The notes under the pieces are model-generated. The model saw nothing but the letters and a program-made list of their open reading frames with translations. It was not told the DNA's origin and ran no database searches. Made by a program: the position numbers and the translations under genes. Positions 16,995 to 24,680 of a stretch of 30,787 bases of DNA are shown in pieces (positions within the stretch are counted from its first letter, which is position 1; each line of letters begins with the position of its first letter). The stretch comes from an uncultured Clostridia bacterium (GTDB lineage Bacteria > Bacillota > Clostridia > Oscillospirales > CAG-272), in the NCBI GenBank assembly GCA_947652805.1, contig CANTEM010000003.1, forward strand, positions 1-30,787, given 5' to 3'.

Positions 16995-17011
16995 CGGTGC
17001 CTGGAGCACCG
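16995..17011 (+). other. small hairpin between recF and recX
   Basis: CGGTGC and GCACCG form a 6-bp stem with a CTGGA loop, just after the recF stop and upstream of the recX ribosome site. No T-tract follows, so it may only slow or process the transcript and tune recX level. Confidence 0.4.
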
Positions 17012-17033
17012 CGGATAGAATGGGGGAGGAAAA

Positions 17034-17663
17034 ATGCAGTATCAAATCACGGACGTATATGAAACCCGGGCGGGAATTTCCGCCGTGTTGTCCTGCGACG
17101 ACGGGGAGGAAACGGAGAAAACTCTGCTGTTCAAGCCTTCCCTGTGGCTGGAAGAAGGGCTACAGGTTGGAGACATTCTGGATGAGGAGTGTATGGAGCG
17201 CCTGTGCAGTACGGCGCAGTTCTGTCAGGCGATTGCCCGGTCCGAGGGACTGCTGGCAAATTCAGACTACAGCCGGACCCGGTTGATCCACCGGCTGATG
17301 CGGTTCGGATTTGACCGGCCTGTATGCGAGCGTGCGGCGGATTATATGATCGAGAAGGGGTATATCCGGGAGACGGATCAAACCCTGCGAATCGCCCGGT
17401 TCTACTGCAAAAGCAAACATTGGGGTAAAAAGCGGATCGCCGCAGAGCTCATGGGCAGGGGCTACTGCCATGACGCGGTGATGAATGCGCTGGGTTCTCT
17501 GAGTGATGAAGAATATTTTGATTCACTGGTACAGCTTGTGGAGAAAAAATATTCCACCCCCTGTGCAGATGATAAAGAAAAACAGAAACGGATCGCGGCA
17601 CTGTCCCGTCTGGGCTTTTCCTTTGGGGAAATTCAGCGGGCGTTTGAAAAAACCGGATCCTGA
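17034..17663 (+). CDS. recX: RecA regulator RecX
   Basis: RecX binds the RecA filament and limits its activity. The 209-residue product shows the RecX three-helix repeat pattern: YSRTRLIHRLMRFGFDRPVCERAADYM-type first repeat, then KHWGKKRIAAELMGRGYCHDAV, then RIAALSRLGFSFGEIQRAFE. An N-terminal extension of about 65 residues, seen in many Gram-positive RecX proteins, precedes them. GGGGGAGG stands before the ATG. It lies 49 bases after recF and is likely in the recA operon, which fits its role as a RecA brake. Confidence 0.9.
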   Translation: MQYQITDVYETRAGISAVLSCDDGEETEKTLLFKPSLWLEEGLQVGDILDEECMERLCSTAQFCQAIARSEGLLANSDYSRTRLIHRLMRFGFDRPVCERAADYMIEKGYIRETDQTLRIARFYCKSKHWGKKRIAAELMGRGYCHDAVMNALGSLSDEEYFDSLVQLVEKKYSTPCADDKEKQKRIAALSRLGFSFGEIQRAFEKTGS

Positions 17664-17670
17664 GGAAATA

Positions 17671-18010
17671 AAGAAGGCTCCCATTGTATATCTCCAAAAA
17701 AGCACAAAAGGCTCCCTTGTGCTGGAGCTGCGTAGCAGATCCTAGGGTGCTCCCGCGTAGCGGAGACTGAGGGATTGTCTATACGATCACTTTGAATGAT
17801 CTATAAACCGGCAGTCTCTGCAAACAATCCCCCCGCGTTTTGCTGCGCAAAACCCACCCCCCTTTACACAAGGGGGGCGGATTGGTGGAAGTTTGCGCCG
17901 TGCCACTCCCCCAGGAGATTTGCTGCGCAAACTCCAGCACAAGGGGGGGCTTAGGGTAGTACGGCTTCGGCGAGCCACCTTCCTTTGCCGAGGAAGGCAT
18001 GCAAAGCTTG
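17671..18010 (+). repeat. dispersed structured intergenic repeat, copy D (composite)
   Basis: This fills most of the 396-bp gap between recX and rimO. The main copy is about 17702-17878 with its core at 17771-17831. Tips are GCTGC-GTA-GCAG(A), CCGC-GTA-GCGG and GTTTTGC-TGC-GCAAAAC. A short scrap precedes it (AAGGCTCCCATTGT, 17674). An extra arm at 17905-17951 carries CCCCCAGGAG, TTTGC-TGC-GCAAA and CTCCAGCACAAGGGGG. A third module (CCTTCC-TTTGCCGA-GGAAGG, near 17980-17997) follows. The right arm of the main copy lacks the T-tract found in A, C and F, so it may not terminate transcription. Confidence 0.85.
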
Positions 18011-18059
18011 CAGAAAATTTAACACAACAAAGTCCCATAGAAAGGAACAGGTTGGTATT

Positions 18060-19406
18060 TTGGCACAAAACAGTAAAGGAAAAGTAGGGTTTGTTTCCCT
18101 TGGATGCGCAAAAAATCTTTGCGATACAGAGGTGATGCTCCACCGTCTCATGGAAGCAGGGTATGAAATTACCCCGGAGGAAACAGAGGCGGATGTAGTA
18201 ATCGTCAACACCTGCGCATTTATTGAAAGCGCAAAAAAGGAAGCCATTGACAATATCTTGGATATCGCGTGGCTCAAGGAACACGGATCCCTCAAGGGAC
18301 TGGTTGTGGCAGGGTGTCTCCCGGAACGGTATCGGGAACAGCTTCTGGAAGAAATGCCGGAAATCGACGCTGTCATCGGCGTAGGAAGCATCGACAAAAT
18401 TGAAGAAGCCGTGGAGAGGGCAATGGCTGGAAAAGGGGAAAAATACTGCTGCCTGCCTGCCAAGGACGCTTGCAGTCTTGGTGGTGACCGGATTGTTACA
18501 ACCGGGGAAGCATATGCCTACATAAAAATTTCAGAAGGCTGTAACAATCGCTGCGCCTACTGTGCAATTCCCTCTATCCGTGGAGATTTGCGCAGCCGCC
18601 CCATAGAAGATATTGTGCAGGAAGCCAAAGGGTTGGACGATATGGGGATCAAGGAGCTTGTCATCATCGCCCAGGATACTACTGTGTACGGGCTGGATCT
18701 TTACGGAGAATATGCTCTTCCAAAGCTTCTGCGCGCGATAACGGAAAGCACAAATATTCCCTGGATCCGGATTTTATACTGCTATCCGGATAAAATAACA
18801 GAGGAACTGATTGGGGAAATGCGGGATAATGACCGTATTGTAAAATATATTGATCTGCCGGTGCAGCATATCAGTGATAGAATGCTCACCGCTATGAATC
18901 GGCACGGAGACAGCGCCTGCGTGCGGGATGCAGTTCGCCGGCTGAAGGAAGCGATGCCGGATATTGTGATCCGTTCTACTGCAATCGTCGGTTTCCCCGG
19001 CGAGAGCGAAGAAGATTTTGAACAGCTGTGTCAGTTTGTCAGCGAGGGACCCTTTGTCCGGTTCGGCGCGTTCCCCTATTCCAGAGAAGAGGACACCCCT
19101 GCATATTCCATGGAGGAACAGATTGAGGAGGACGTAAAACAGCAGCGGTATGATATTCTCATGCGGCATCAGCTGACAGTCAGCGAGGTATTCCAGCAGT
19201 CCCTCATCGGGGAGATTGTACAGGTTCTCTGCGAGGGATTTGATCCGGTGTCTGAGTCCTACTATGGAAGAAGCTACAGAGAAGCCCCGGAAATTGACGG
19301 AAAAATCTGGTTCTCCGCGCCCCGTCAGGTGCAGGAGGGAGAATTTGTTTCCGTGCATATTACAGAAGCTATGGACTACGATCTGGTTGGAGAAGCAGAG
19401 GCATGA
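18060..19406 (+). CDS. rimO: ribosomal protein S12 methylthiotransferase RimO
   Basis: RimO is a radical-SAM enzyme with two iron-sulfur clusters that adds a methylthio group to an Asp of ribosomal protein S12. The product of about 448 residues has the N-terminal cluster domain (VGFVSLGCAKNLCDTEVM), the radical-SAM CxxxCxxC at Cys 161, 165 and 168 (CNNRCAYC), the TAIVGFPGESEEDF motif, and a C-terminal TRAM-like domain. I choose the TTG at 18060, preceded by AAAGGAACAGG. The longer frame from 17985 starts inside repeat-derived sequence. The reading frame ends in an ATGA overlap with the next gene. Confidence 0.93.
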   Translation: MAQNSKGKVGFVSLGCAKNLCDTEVMLHRLMEAGYEITPEETEADVVIVNTCAFIESAKKEAIDNILDIAWLKEHGSLKGLVVAGCLPERYREQLLEEMPEIDAVIGVGSIDKIEEAVERAMAGKGEKYCCLPAKDACSLGGDRIVTTGEAYAYIKISEGCNNRCAYCAIPSIRGDLRSRPIEDIVQEAKGLDDMGIKELVIIAQDTTVYGLDLYGEYALPKLLRAITESTNIPWIRILYCYPDKITEELIGEMRDNDRIVKYIDLPVQHISDRMLTAMNRHGDSACVRDAVRRLKEAMPDIVIRSTAIVGFPGESEEDFEQLCQFVSEGPFVRFGAFPYSREEDTPAYSMEEQIEEDVKQQRYDILMRHQLTVSEVFQQSLIGEIVQVLCEGFDPVSESYYGRSYREAPEIDGKIWFSAPRQVQEGEFVSVHITEAMDYDLVGEAEA

Positions 19407-20236
19407 TTACAGTTGAAACCCTGTTTTCCGGCTCCTCCGGAAACTGCACCCTGGTCCGGACAGAGAACACCGCCGTGCTGGTGGACGCCGGAAAAAACTG
19501 CAAAGCAGTTTGTGCATCCCTGGATGCGTTGGGCATGTCCCTATCCGATATTTCCGCTGTATTTGTGACCCATGAGCACCGGGATCATATCAGTGCCTTA
19601 GATGTGATGATGCGTCGGCACTGGGTGCCGATTCATGTAACATCCCTGTCGGCTCCGGAGCTGTGCCGGGGGCGCAGTGCCGCTGTCGCTGCAAGGGTGC
19701 ATCAGGGGCTTTTATATGAAGAGCAGATCGGTGATTTGACAGTCCGTTCCTTCCCGCTGCCCCATGACAGCGCTGGGCATGTGGGATATGTATTTGTGTC
19801 GGCGGACGGGGATACCGCCGGGGTTGCCACCGACATGGGGTATGCGACTATGGATGCATATAATAACCTGCGCCGCTGCCGGACAGTGGTGCTGGAAGCA
19901 AATCATGATTTGGAGATGCTCCGTCTGGGACCGTATCCCTTCCCGCTGAAACAGCGGATTCTTTCCCGGTTCGGGCACCTTTCCAATGTGGACTGCGCAG
20001 GACTGTGCTGCGGACTTGCAGACAGTGATACGGAGCGGATCATTCTGGCGCATCTAAGCCATGAGAATAATACGCCCCTTGCCGCGTATCAGACTGTGCG
20101 TGCTGCACTGGATCAAAACGGGCATTCGGATACCGCTCTTTCTGTGGCAAAGCGGGACCTTCCCGGAAGCGTGGAGGATGTCTGCGGGCGTACCCCGCGG
20201 GAGTGGTCCTGTCGGGAGGCTTCAGCGGCATTATGA
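19403..20236 (+). CDS. walJ: metallo-beta-lactamase-fold hydrolase, WalJ/YycJ type
   Basis: The 277-residue product has the metal-binding THEHRDH (HxHxDH, residues 56-62), an early FSGSSGNCTLV segment, later PLPHDSAGHVGY and a closing LAHLSHENN. This is the arrangement of the YycJ/WalJ subfamily, which includes exonuclease-like proteins linked to DNA and cell-envelope homeostasis in Firmicutes. Two bivalent metal ions are expected. It overlaps rimO by the 4 bases ATGA and rlmH by another ATGA, so translation is probably coupled. The subfamily call is good; the substrate is not shown by the sequence. Confidence 0.82.
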   Translation: MITVETLFSGSSGNCTLVRTENTAVLVDAGKNCKAVCASLDALGMSLSDISAVFVTHEHRDHISALDVMMRRHWVPIHVTSLSAPELCRGRSAAVAARVHQGLLYEEQIGDLTVRSFPLPHDSAGHVGYVFVSADGDTAGVATDMGYATMDAYNNLRRCRTVVLEANHDLEMLRLGPYPFPLKQRILSRFGHLSNVDCAGLCCGLADSDTERIILAHLSHENNTPLAAYQTVRAALDQNGHSDTALSVAKRDLPGSVEDVCGRTPREWSCREASAAL

Positions 20237-20715
20237 TCAAATTGAAGCTGATTGTTTTAGGGCAGCTTACGGAAGCCCATTGGCGTGCTGCCTGTGACGA
20301 ATATAAGAAGCGTCTTTCTCATTCCTGCAATGTACAGGAAATAGAATTAAAAGAAGTGCGTATGGGCAGAGACCCGGCACAGGGAGAAATTACAGCGGCG
20401 CTGGAACGGGAAGCGGATCAGATTCTTGCACAGATTCCCCCCGGGGCGTTTACAGTGGCGCTGTGTGTGGAAGGAAAACAGTACACATCTCCGGCGCTGT
20501 CCGCGTTAATAGATGAAAAAATCACTGCCGGCGCCAGCGAGCTTTGCTTTATTATAGGTTCCTCTCACGGACTTTCAGAGCGGGTGAAGCAGGCGGCAAA
20601 CCTGCGTTTTTCCATGTCGGCGCTCACATTCCCCCACCAACTGGCCCGGGTGATGCTGTACGAATGTATTTACCGGTGCACGGAAATCCGGCGGGGATCT
20701 CCCTATCATAAGTAA
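20233..20715 (+). CDS. rlmH: 23S rRNA pseudouridine-1915 N3-methyltransferase RlmH
   Basis: RlmH is a small SPOUT methyltransferase that methylates pseudouridine 1915 in helix 69 of 23S rRNA. The 160-residue product matches the usual size. It shows FIIGSSHGLSERV (knotted SAM-binding loop), FPHQLARVMLYECIYR, and the conserved C-terminus SPYHK. I start at ATG 20233, which overlaps the walJ stop as ATGA and yields MIKLKLIVLG. An in-frame start at 20203 would add ten residues with no family match. Confidence 0.95.
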   Translation: MIKLKLIVLGQLTEAHWRAACDEYKKRLSHSCNVQEIELKEVRMGRDPAQGEITAALEREADQILAQIPPGAFTVALCVEGKQYTSPALSALIDEKITAGASELCFIIGSSHGLSERVKQAANLRFSMSALTFPHQLARVMLYECIYRCTEIRRGSPYHK

Positions 20716-20747
20716 TTATCCTGCAAGCGAGGAAAAGGTACAAAGCG

Positions 20748-22490
20748 TTGAAAACTACCGAGCGTTTGAAGCTGCAACTGAAAAGGAAATTGCCGGCGTT
20801 TGTGTGCGCCGTTTTTATAGTGCTTCTTTTTGGGCTGTACTATCTGGGTGTGTATGACGTTTCCTTTTTGAAACGGCCCGCTGAATGGGAAAACCATATT
20901 GATAAATTGTACACGGTTTTGTTTGGAAAGGAAGAAGAAAAACCGAGCACCGATCCGGATAATACGGAACCGGAGGAACCGGAACGGCCGAACAGAAGAC
21001 CTTCCGGCGGTTCCAGCGGCGGCAGTTCCAATTCCAGACCGTCCCGCAAACCGGTAACGGATATGGAATTTTCCACAGTATCCGAACTGGCGGGGCAGGG
21101 CTGGACGCGGACGGACGCAGTGTATTCGGATGCCTGTCAGTTTGCACGGCTGGACACCTTTTACGCTATGCCCCGGGCGTTTTCCTACTCCCAGAAAACC
21201 TATGACAAGGAAGAATTGATTTATTTTGAGGACGGCACTGAGTCCCAGCGGCAGGTCGTGCGTGCCGTAGACCAGCGCCCTGCACTGGAGCTGTATATGG
21301 GATATATCCTGTATGACGACCGGGGTACTCTGTATATTCTGGGTCCTGACGGTGTGCCCCTGCGGCAGTATAGTGACGAGCAGTATGTCCCTGCTTATAC
21401 CAGGGATACAGAGGGTCGTCCCCTGTTTTATTCTCCTTATTCCTATACTATGACCTATCCCACTGAGCTGGGTGAGCCGGATGAGGAAGGCAATCAGGAG
21501 TGGCTGCAAACGAGCACGATCCGCGTGGAGGATAAAAGGTATTATTATCTGGGTGCGGACGGGCGAACCTTTGTAGAATCGGATTATGATGATTCCGTAG
21601 ACGGACGGGGACTGTATTTTGACTACCCGTCTTACTATGGCGATTCCGACAGCCAGTATACCCGGTATTATAAAAAGATCACCAAAGTGGTAACGGATTT
21701 GAAATGGAACACTTCCCTGCAAAAGCTGTCCGAGTGGCTGTATGCAAAAAAAGAGCCGGATCTGGAAGATGAAGAAACAGTATTTCCCTATACCCGGGCA
21801 TATGCCATGCGGGGGGGATATGCCGCGGTGATGCAGGATATCCATTGGGATTATTATAATAATGTGACAGAAAATGGCGTAACGGAGAACCGGTATTTTG
21901 AAGTTGTCAGCAACGAAATGCGGATCATCGACGAATCGGGGCGGGAAATGTTTTCCTCCCGGAAAAATTATGTCAGCAGCGAGGGCTGGTCTGCAAATGA
22001 ACGGTTTGTAGAACCCCTTTCCCGCGGAATTGACGCGCTCGGCAGCTACTATTTTGATCACGGTCTGATGCGCCTGCGGATTCAGGCGTATGACCGGTAT
22101 CATTTCACCGATTTGGATATGATCCGTATTGTGTCCGATGAAGACGTGCTGGTGTATCCGAACGGCGAGCGGTTCAATATTCCGGCAGGATACCGGCTGG
22201 TTTCGTATTCCGACGGGATTCTTCTGCTGGAGAAGGACGGTCTGTACGGATATCTGACCAATACGGGCGCATGGATTCTCCAGCCGGAGGCGGCAGACGC
22301 AAAGCCCTTTGTAGAAGGGGTTGCGGTGGTGCAGATGGAAGGAAAGTACGGCGCGATCAATACGGACGGGGAATATGTGATCCCCTGTAAATATGAGTAT
22401 GTCTCCAATGTTTCCAGCGGCAATTTGGTCGCATACAGTGAGCAGGACGGCTGGGAAATCTATCAGAAAATGGCGCCGGCAGCGTCATAA
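20748..22490 (+). CDS. membrane-anchored WG-repeat protein
   Basis: The 580-residue product has a basic N-terminus, one transmembrane helix (about residues 15-33), and a low-complexity Glu/Pro/Arg then Gly/Ser linker (about 60-105). A large Tyr/Asp-rich domain follows, outside the membrane if the helix is a type II anchor. Near the C-terminus are WG-type beta repeats, such as DGLYGYLTNTGAWILQP and EGKYGAINTDGEYVIPCKYE. WG-repeat proteins are common in Clostridia but have no general known function. The start is TTG at 20748, with GAGGAAAAGG upstream. It sits 32 bases after rlmH and 26 bases before mnmG, so it is co-transcribed with RNA-modification genes. Confidence 0.75.
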   Translation: MKTTERLKLQLKRKLPAFVCAVFIVLLFGLYYLGVYDVSFLKRPAEWENHIDKLYTVLFGKEEEKPSTDPDNTEPEEPERPNRRPSGGSSGGSSNSRPSRKPVTDMEFSTVSELAGQGWTRTDAVYSDACQFARLDTFYAMPRAFSYSQKTYDKEELIYFEDGTESQRQVVRAVDQRPALELYMGYILYDDRGTLYILGPDGVPLRQYSDEQYVPAYTRDTEGRPLFYSPYSYTMTYPTELGEPDEEGNQEWLQTSTIRVEDKRYYYLGADGRTFVESDYDDSVDGRGLYFDYPSYYGDSDSQYTRYYKKITKVVTDLKWNTSLQKLSEWLYAKKEPDLEDEETVFPYTRAYAMRGGYAAVMQDIHWDYYNNVTENGVTENRYFEVVSNEMRIIDESGREMFSSRKNYVSSEGWSANERFVEPLSRGIDALGSYYFDHGLMRLRIQAYDRYHFTDLDMIRIVSDEDVLVYPNGERFNIPAGYRLVSYSDGILLLEKDGLYGYLTNTGAWILQPEAADAKPFVEGVAVVQMEGKYGAINTDGEYVIPCKYEYVSNVSSGNLVAYSEQDGWEIYQKMAPAAS

Positions 22491-22516
22491 GTGTTCCGGA
22501 AAGGAAATAGTACAGC

Positions 22517-24397
22517 ATGGCATTGCATGATTTTGATGTGATCGTAGTGGGCGCAGGGCACGCCGGCGTGGAAGCCGCTCTTGCCTGCGCCCGGCGCGGT
22601 TTGGATACAGCAGTGTTTACGATCAGCCTGGACGCAGTGGCAAATATGCCCTGTAATCCTTCTGTAGGAGGAACGGGTAAAGGACATCTGGTGTTTGAAT
22701 TGGACGCGCTCGGGGGCGAAATGGGGTACTGCGCAGATTGCAGCACCATTCAGTCCCGGACGCTGAACACAGGAAAAGGCACGGCGGTGCAGTCCAAACG
22801 GGTACAGGCGGACCGGATCGCATATAGCAAGCGGATGAAGCAGGTTTTGGAAAATACCCCCCACCTGTCCCTGATTCAAGGGGAAGTGTGCAGCCTGCTT
22901 ACGGAAACTGCCGCCGGAAAAAAACGTGTGCGCGGCGTAATAGCAGCCCCCGGCGGGGAATACCGGGCGCGGGCGGTGATTCTGTCCAGCGGTACATATC
23001 TTGGCGGCACAACCCATGTGGGAGAAGTCCGGCGCAGTGCAGGACCAGACGGCATCCTTCCGGCAGGGGAGCTGAGCGCATCCCTGATGGAAAACGGGAT
23101 TCGCCTTGCACGGTTTAAAACGGGAACGCCTCCCCGGGTGCACCGGGCTTCCATTGATTTTTCTAAGTTAGAACGGCAGGACGGAGAAGAACATATTACG
23201 CCCTTCTCCTATCGGACGGACAGTGCGCGGCTCAATGGGATCCGGCAGCTTCCCTGCTATATTGTTTATACCAGCGGGCGCACCCACCAGATCATCCGGG
23301 ATAATTTGCACCGTTCCCCCCTATATTCCGGGCAGATTCACGGAACAGGACCCCGGTACTGTCCTTCTATTGAAGATAAAGTGGTGCGGTTTGCCGATAA
23401 AGAGCGGCATCAGCTTTTTGTAGAGCCCATGGGGCTGGATACGGAAGAAATCTATCTTCAGGGATTTTCTTCCTCCCTCCCGGCAGACGTCCAGTATGAA
23501 ATGCTCCGCAGTCTGTCCGGATTTGAGGAGGCACAAATTATGCGGTATGCATATGCCATTGAATATGACTGCGCTGATCCGACCCAGCTGTATCCTACCC
23601 TTGCTTTTAAGGATGTGGAGGGATTATACGGTGCGGGGCAATTCAACGGTTCCTCCGGATACGAGGAGGCGGCGGTGCAGGGGCTGATTGCAGGCATCAA
23701 TGCCGCTGCCATGCTGGAGGGACGTCCCCCGGTGATTCTACCCCGGTATTCCTCTTATATCGGTACGCTGATTGATGATTTGGTGACAAAAGGCACGAAC
23801 GAGCCGTACCGGATCATGACCTCCCGCTCCGAATACCGGCTGATGCTCCGGCAGGATAATGCGGACCGGCGCTTGCTGGAATATGGCAGAGCAGCAGGAC
23901 TGATTGATGACGCGCGGTATGAAGATGTGTTGGAAAAGTGCCGCAGGGAAGACAGGGAAATTGATCGTTTGGAGCACACAAACGTGTCTCCGTCGGCAGT
24001 CAACGGGATTCTTACTTCCCTTGGAAGCAGCGAAATTACCACCGGCGCAAAGCTGGCAGATCTGCTCCGCCGTCCCCAGATCACCTATGGGGATTTGTCT
24101 CCGGCGGACCCGGACAGGCCGGATTTGCCGGAGGATGTGGTCCGCACAGTGGAAACGGAGATCAAATACGCAGGGTATATTACCCGGCAGCAGGCGCAGG
24201 CAAAAAAACAGAAGAAGATGGAAGAGAAGGCGCTTCCGATGGATTTGGATTATACAAAGATCAAGGGGCTGCGATTGGAAGCAATGCAGAAATTGCAGGC
24301 GGCTAAGCCTGCATCTCTGGGACAGGCATCCAGAATATCCGGTGTCAGCCCGGCAGATATTTCCGTTTTGGTGATTTATCTGTCTTTAAAGGAATAA
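22517..24397 (+). CDS. mnmG: tRNA uridine-5-carboxymethylaminomethyl modification enzyme MnmG (GidA)
   Basis: With MnmE, MnmG modifies the wobble uridine (position 34) of certain tRNAs, using FAD. The 626-residue product starts with an FAD-binding VIVVGAGHAGVEAALA, followed by NPSVGGTGKGHLVFELDALG, and has FKTGTPPRVH, GQFNGSSGYEEAA and the C-terminal TRQQAQAKKQKK to LSLKE helical domain. AAAGGAAAT precedes the ATG. The usual neighbours mnmE, jag and rsmG are absent; a WG-repeat gene precedes it instead. Repeat copy E directly follows and supplies a terminator-like arm. Confidence 0.96.
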   Translation: MALHDFDVIVVGAGHAGVEAALACARRGLDTAVFTISLDAVANMPCNPSVGGTGKGHLVFELDALGGEMGYCADCSTIQSRTLNTGKGTAVQSKRVQADRIAYSKRMKQVLENTPHLSLIQGEVCSLLTETAAGKKRVRGVIAAPGGEYRARAVILSSGTYLGGTTHVGEVRRSAGPDGILPAGELSASLMENGIRLARFKTGTPPRVHRASIDFSKLERQDGEEHITPFSYRTDSARLNGIRQLPCYIVYTSGRTHQIIRDNLHRSPLYSGQIHGTGPRYCPSIEDKVVRFADKERHQLFVEPMGLDTEEIYLQGFSSSLPADVQYEMLRSLSGFEEAQIMRYAYAIEYDCADPTQLYPTLAFKDVEGLYGAGQFNGSSGYEEAAVQGLIAGINAAAMLEGRPPVILPRYSSYIGTLIDDLVTKGTNEPYRIMTSRSEYRLMLRQDNADRRLLEYGRAAGLIDDARYEDVLEKCRREDREIDRLEHTNVSPSAVNGILTSLGSSEITTGAKLADLLRRPQITYGDLSPADPDRPDLPEDVVRTVETEIKYAGYITRQQAQAKKQKKMEEKALPMDLDYTKIKGLRLEAMQKLQAAKPASLGQASRISGVSPADISVLVIYLSLKE

Positions 24398-24401
24398 AAA
24401 A

Positions 24402-24677
24402 GCACAAACAAAAAAGGCTCCCTTGTGTTGGAACCCAGCACGAATCAAAGCCTTCCCCAGCAAAAGGAGGGGGCACAGCGTAATCTTCCACTAATCCTAA
24501 GCCCCCCTTGTGTAAAGGGGGGTGGATCGCCGTAGGCGAGACGGGGGGATTGTTTGCAGGAACTGCCGATTTAAAGATCATTCAAAATGATTGTTTTACA
24601 ATCCCTCACCCGCTGCGCGGGAGCTCCCTAGGATCTGCTACGCAGCTCCAGCACAAGGGAGCCTTTTTTGTTTGTGC
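24402..24677 (-). repeat. dispersed structured intergenic repeat, copy E, with perfect 26-bp inverted ends
   Basis: This 276-bp element lies between convergent mnmG and the Gfo/Idh gene. The ends at 24402-24427 and 24652-24677 are perfect reverse complements over 26 bases, starting GCACAAAC and continuing through an A-run and GGCTCCCTTGTG. The core (24546-24605) is inverted relative to copies A, C, D and F, and its reverse complement is almost identical to the copy F core. Tips include ATCGCC-GTA-GGCGAG, CCCGC-TGC-GCGGG and CTGC-TAC-GCAG. A left-hand extra module (GCCTTCCCCAGCAAAAGGAGG-like, 24450-24471) resembles scraps in copies C and D. The right arm ends in GGGAGCC and six T. Confidence 0.9.
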
Positions 24678-24680
24678 AGA

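Noticed and set aside
17952..18059. Promoter for rimO
   Set aside because: TTGCAG near 18008 has no -10 at proper spacing; rimO may be read from an unrecognised promoter or by read-through from recX.
24402..24677. Target-site duplication flanking copy E
   Set aside because: The A-rich flanks look alike, but no exact duplication of fixed length can be claimed against such a low-complexity background.
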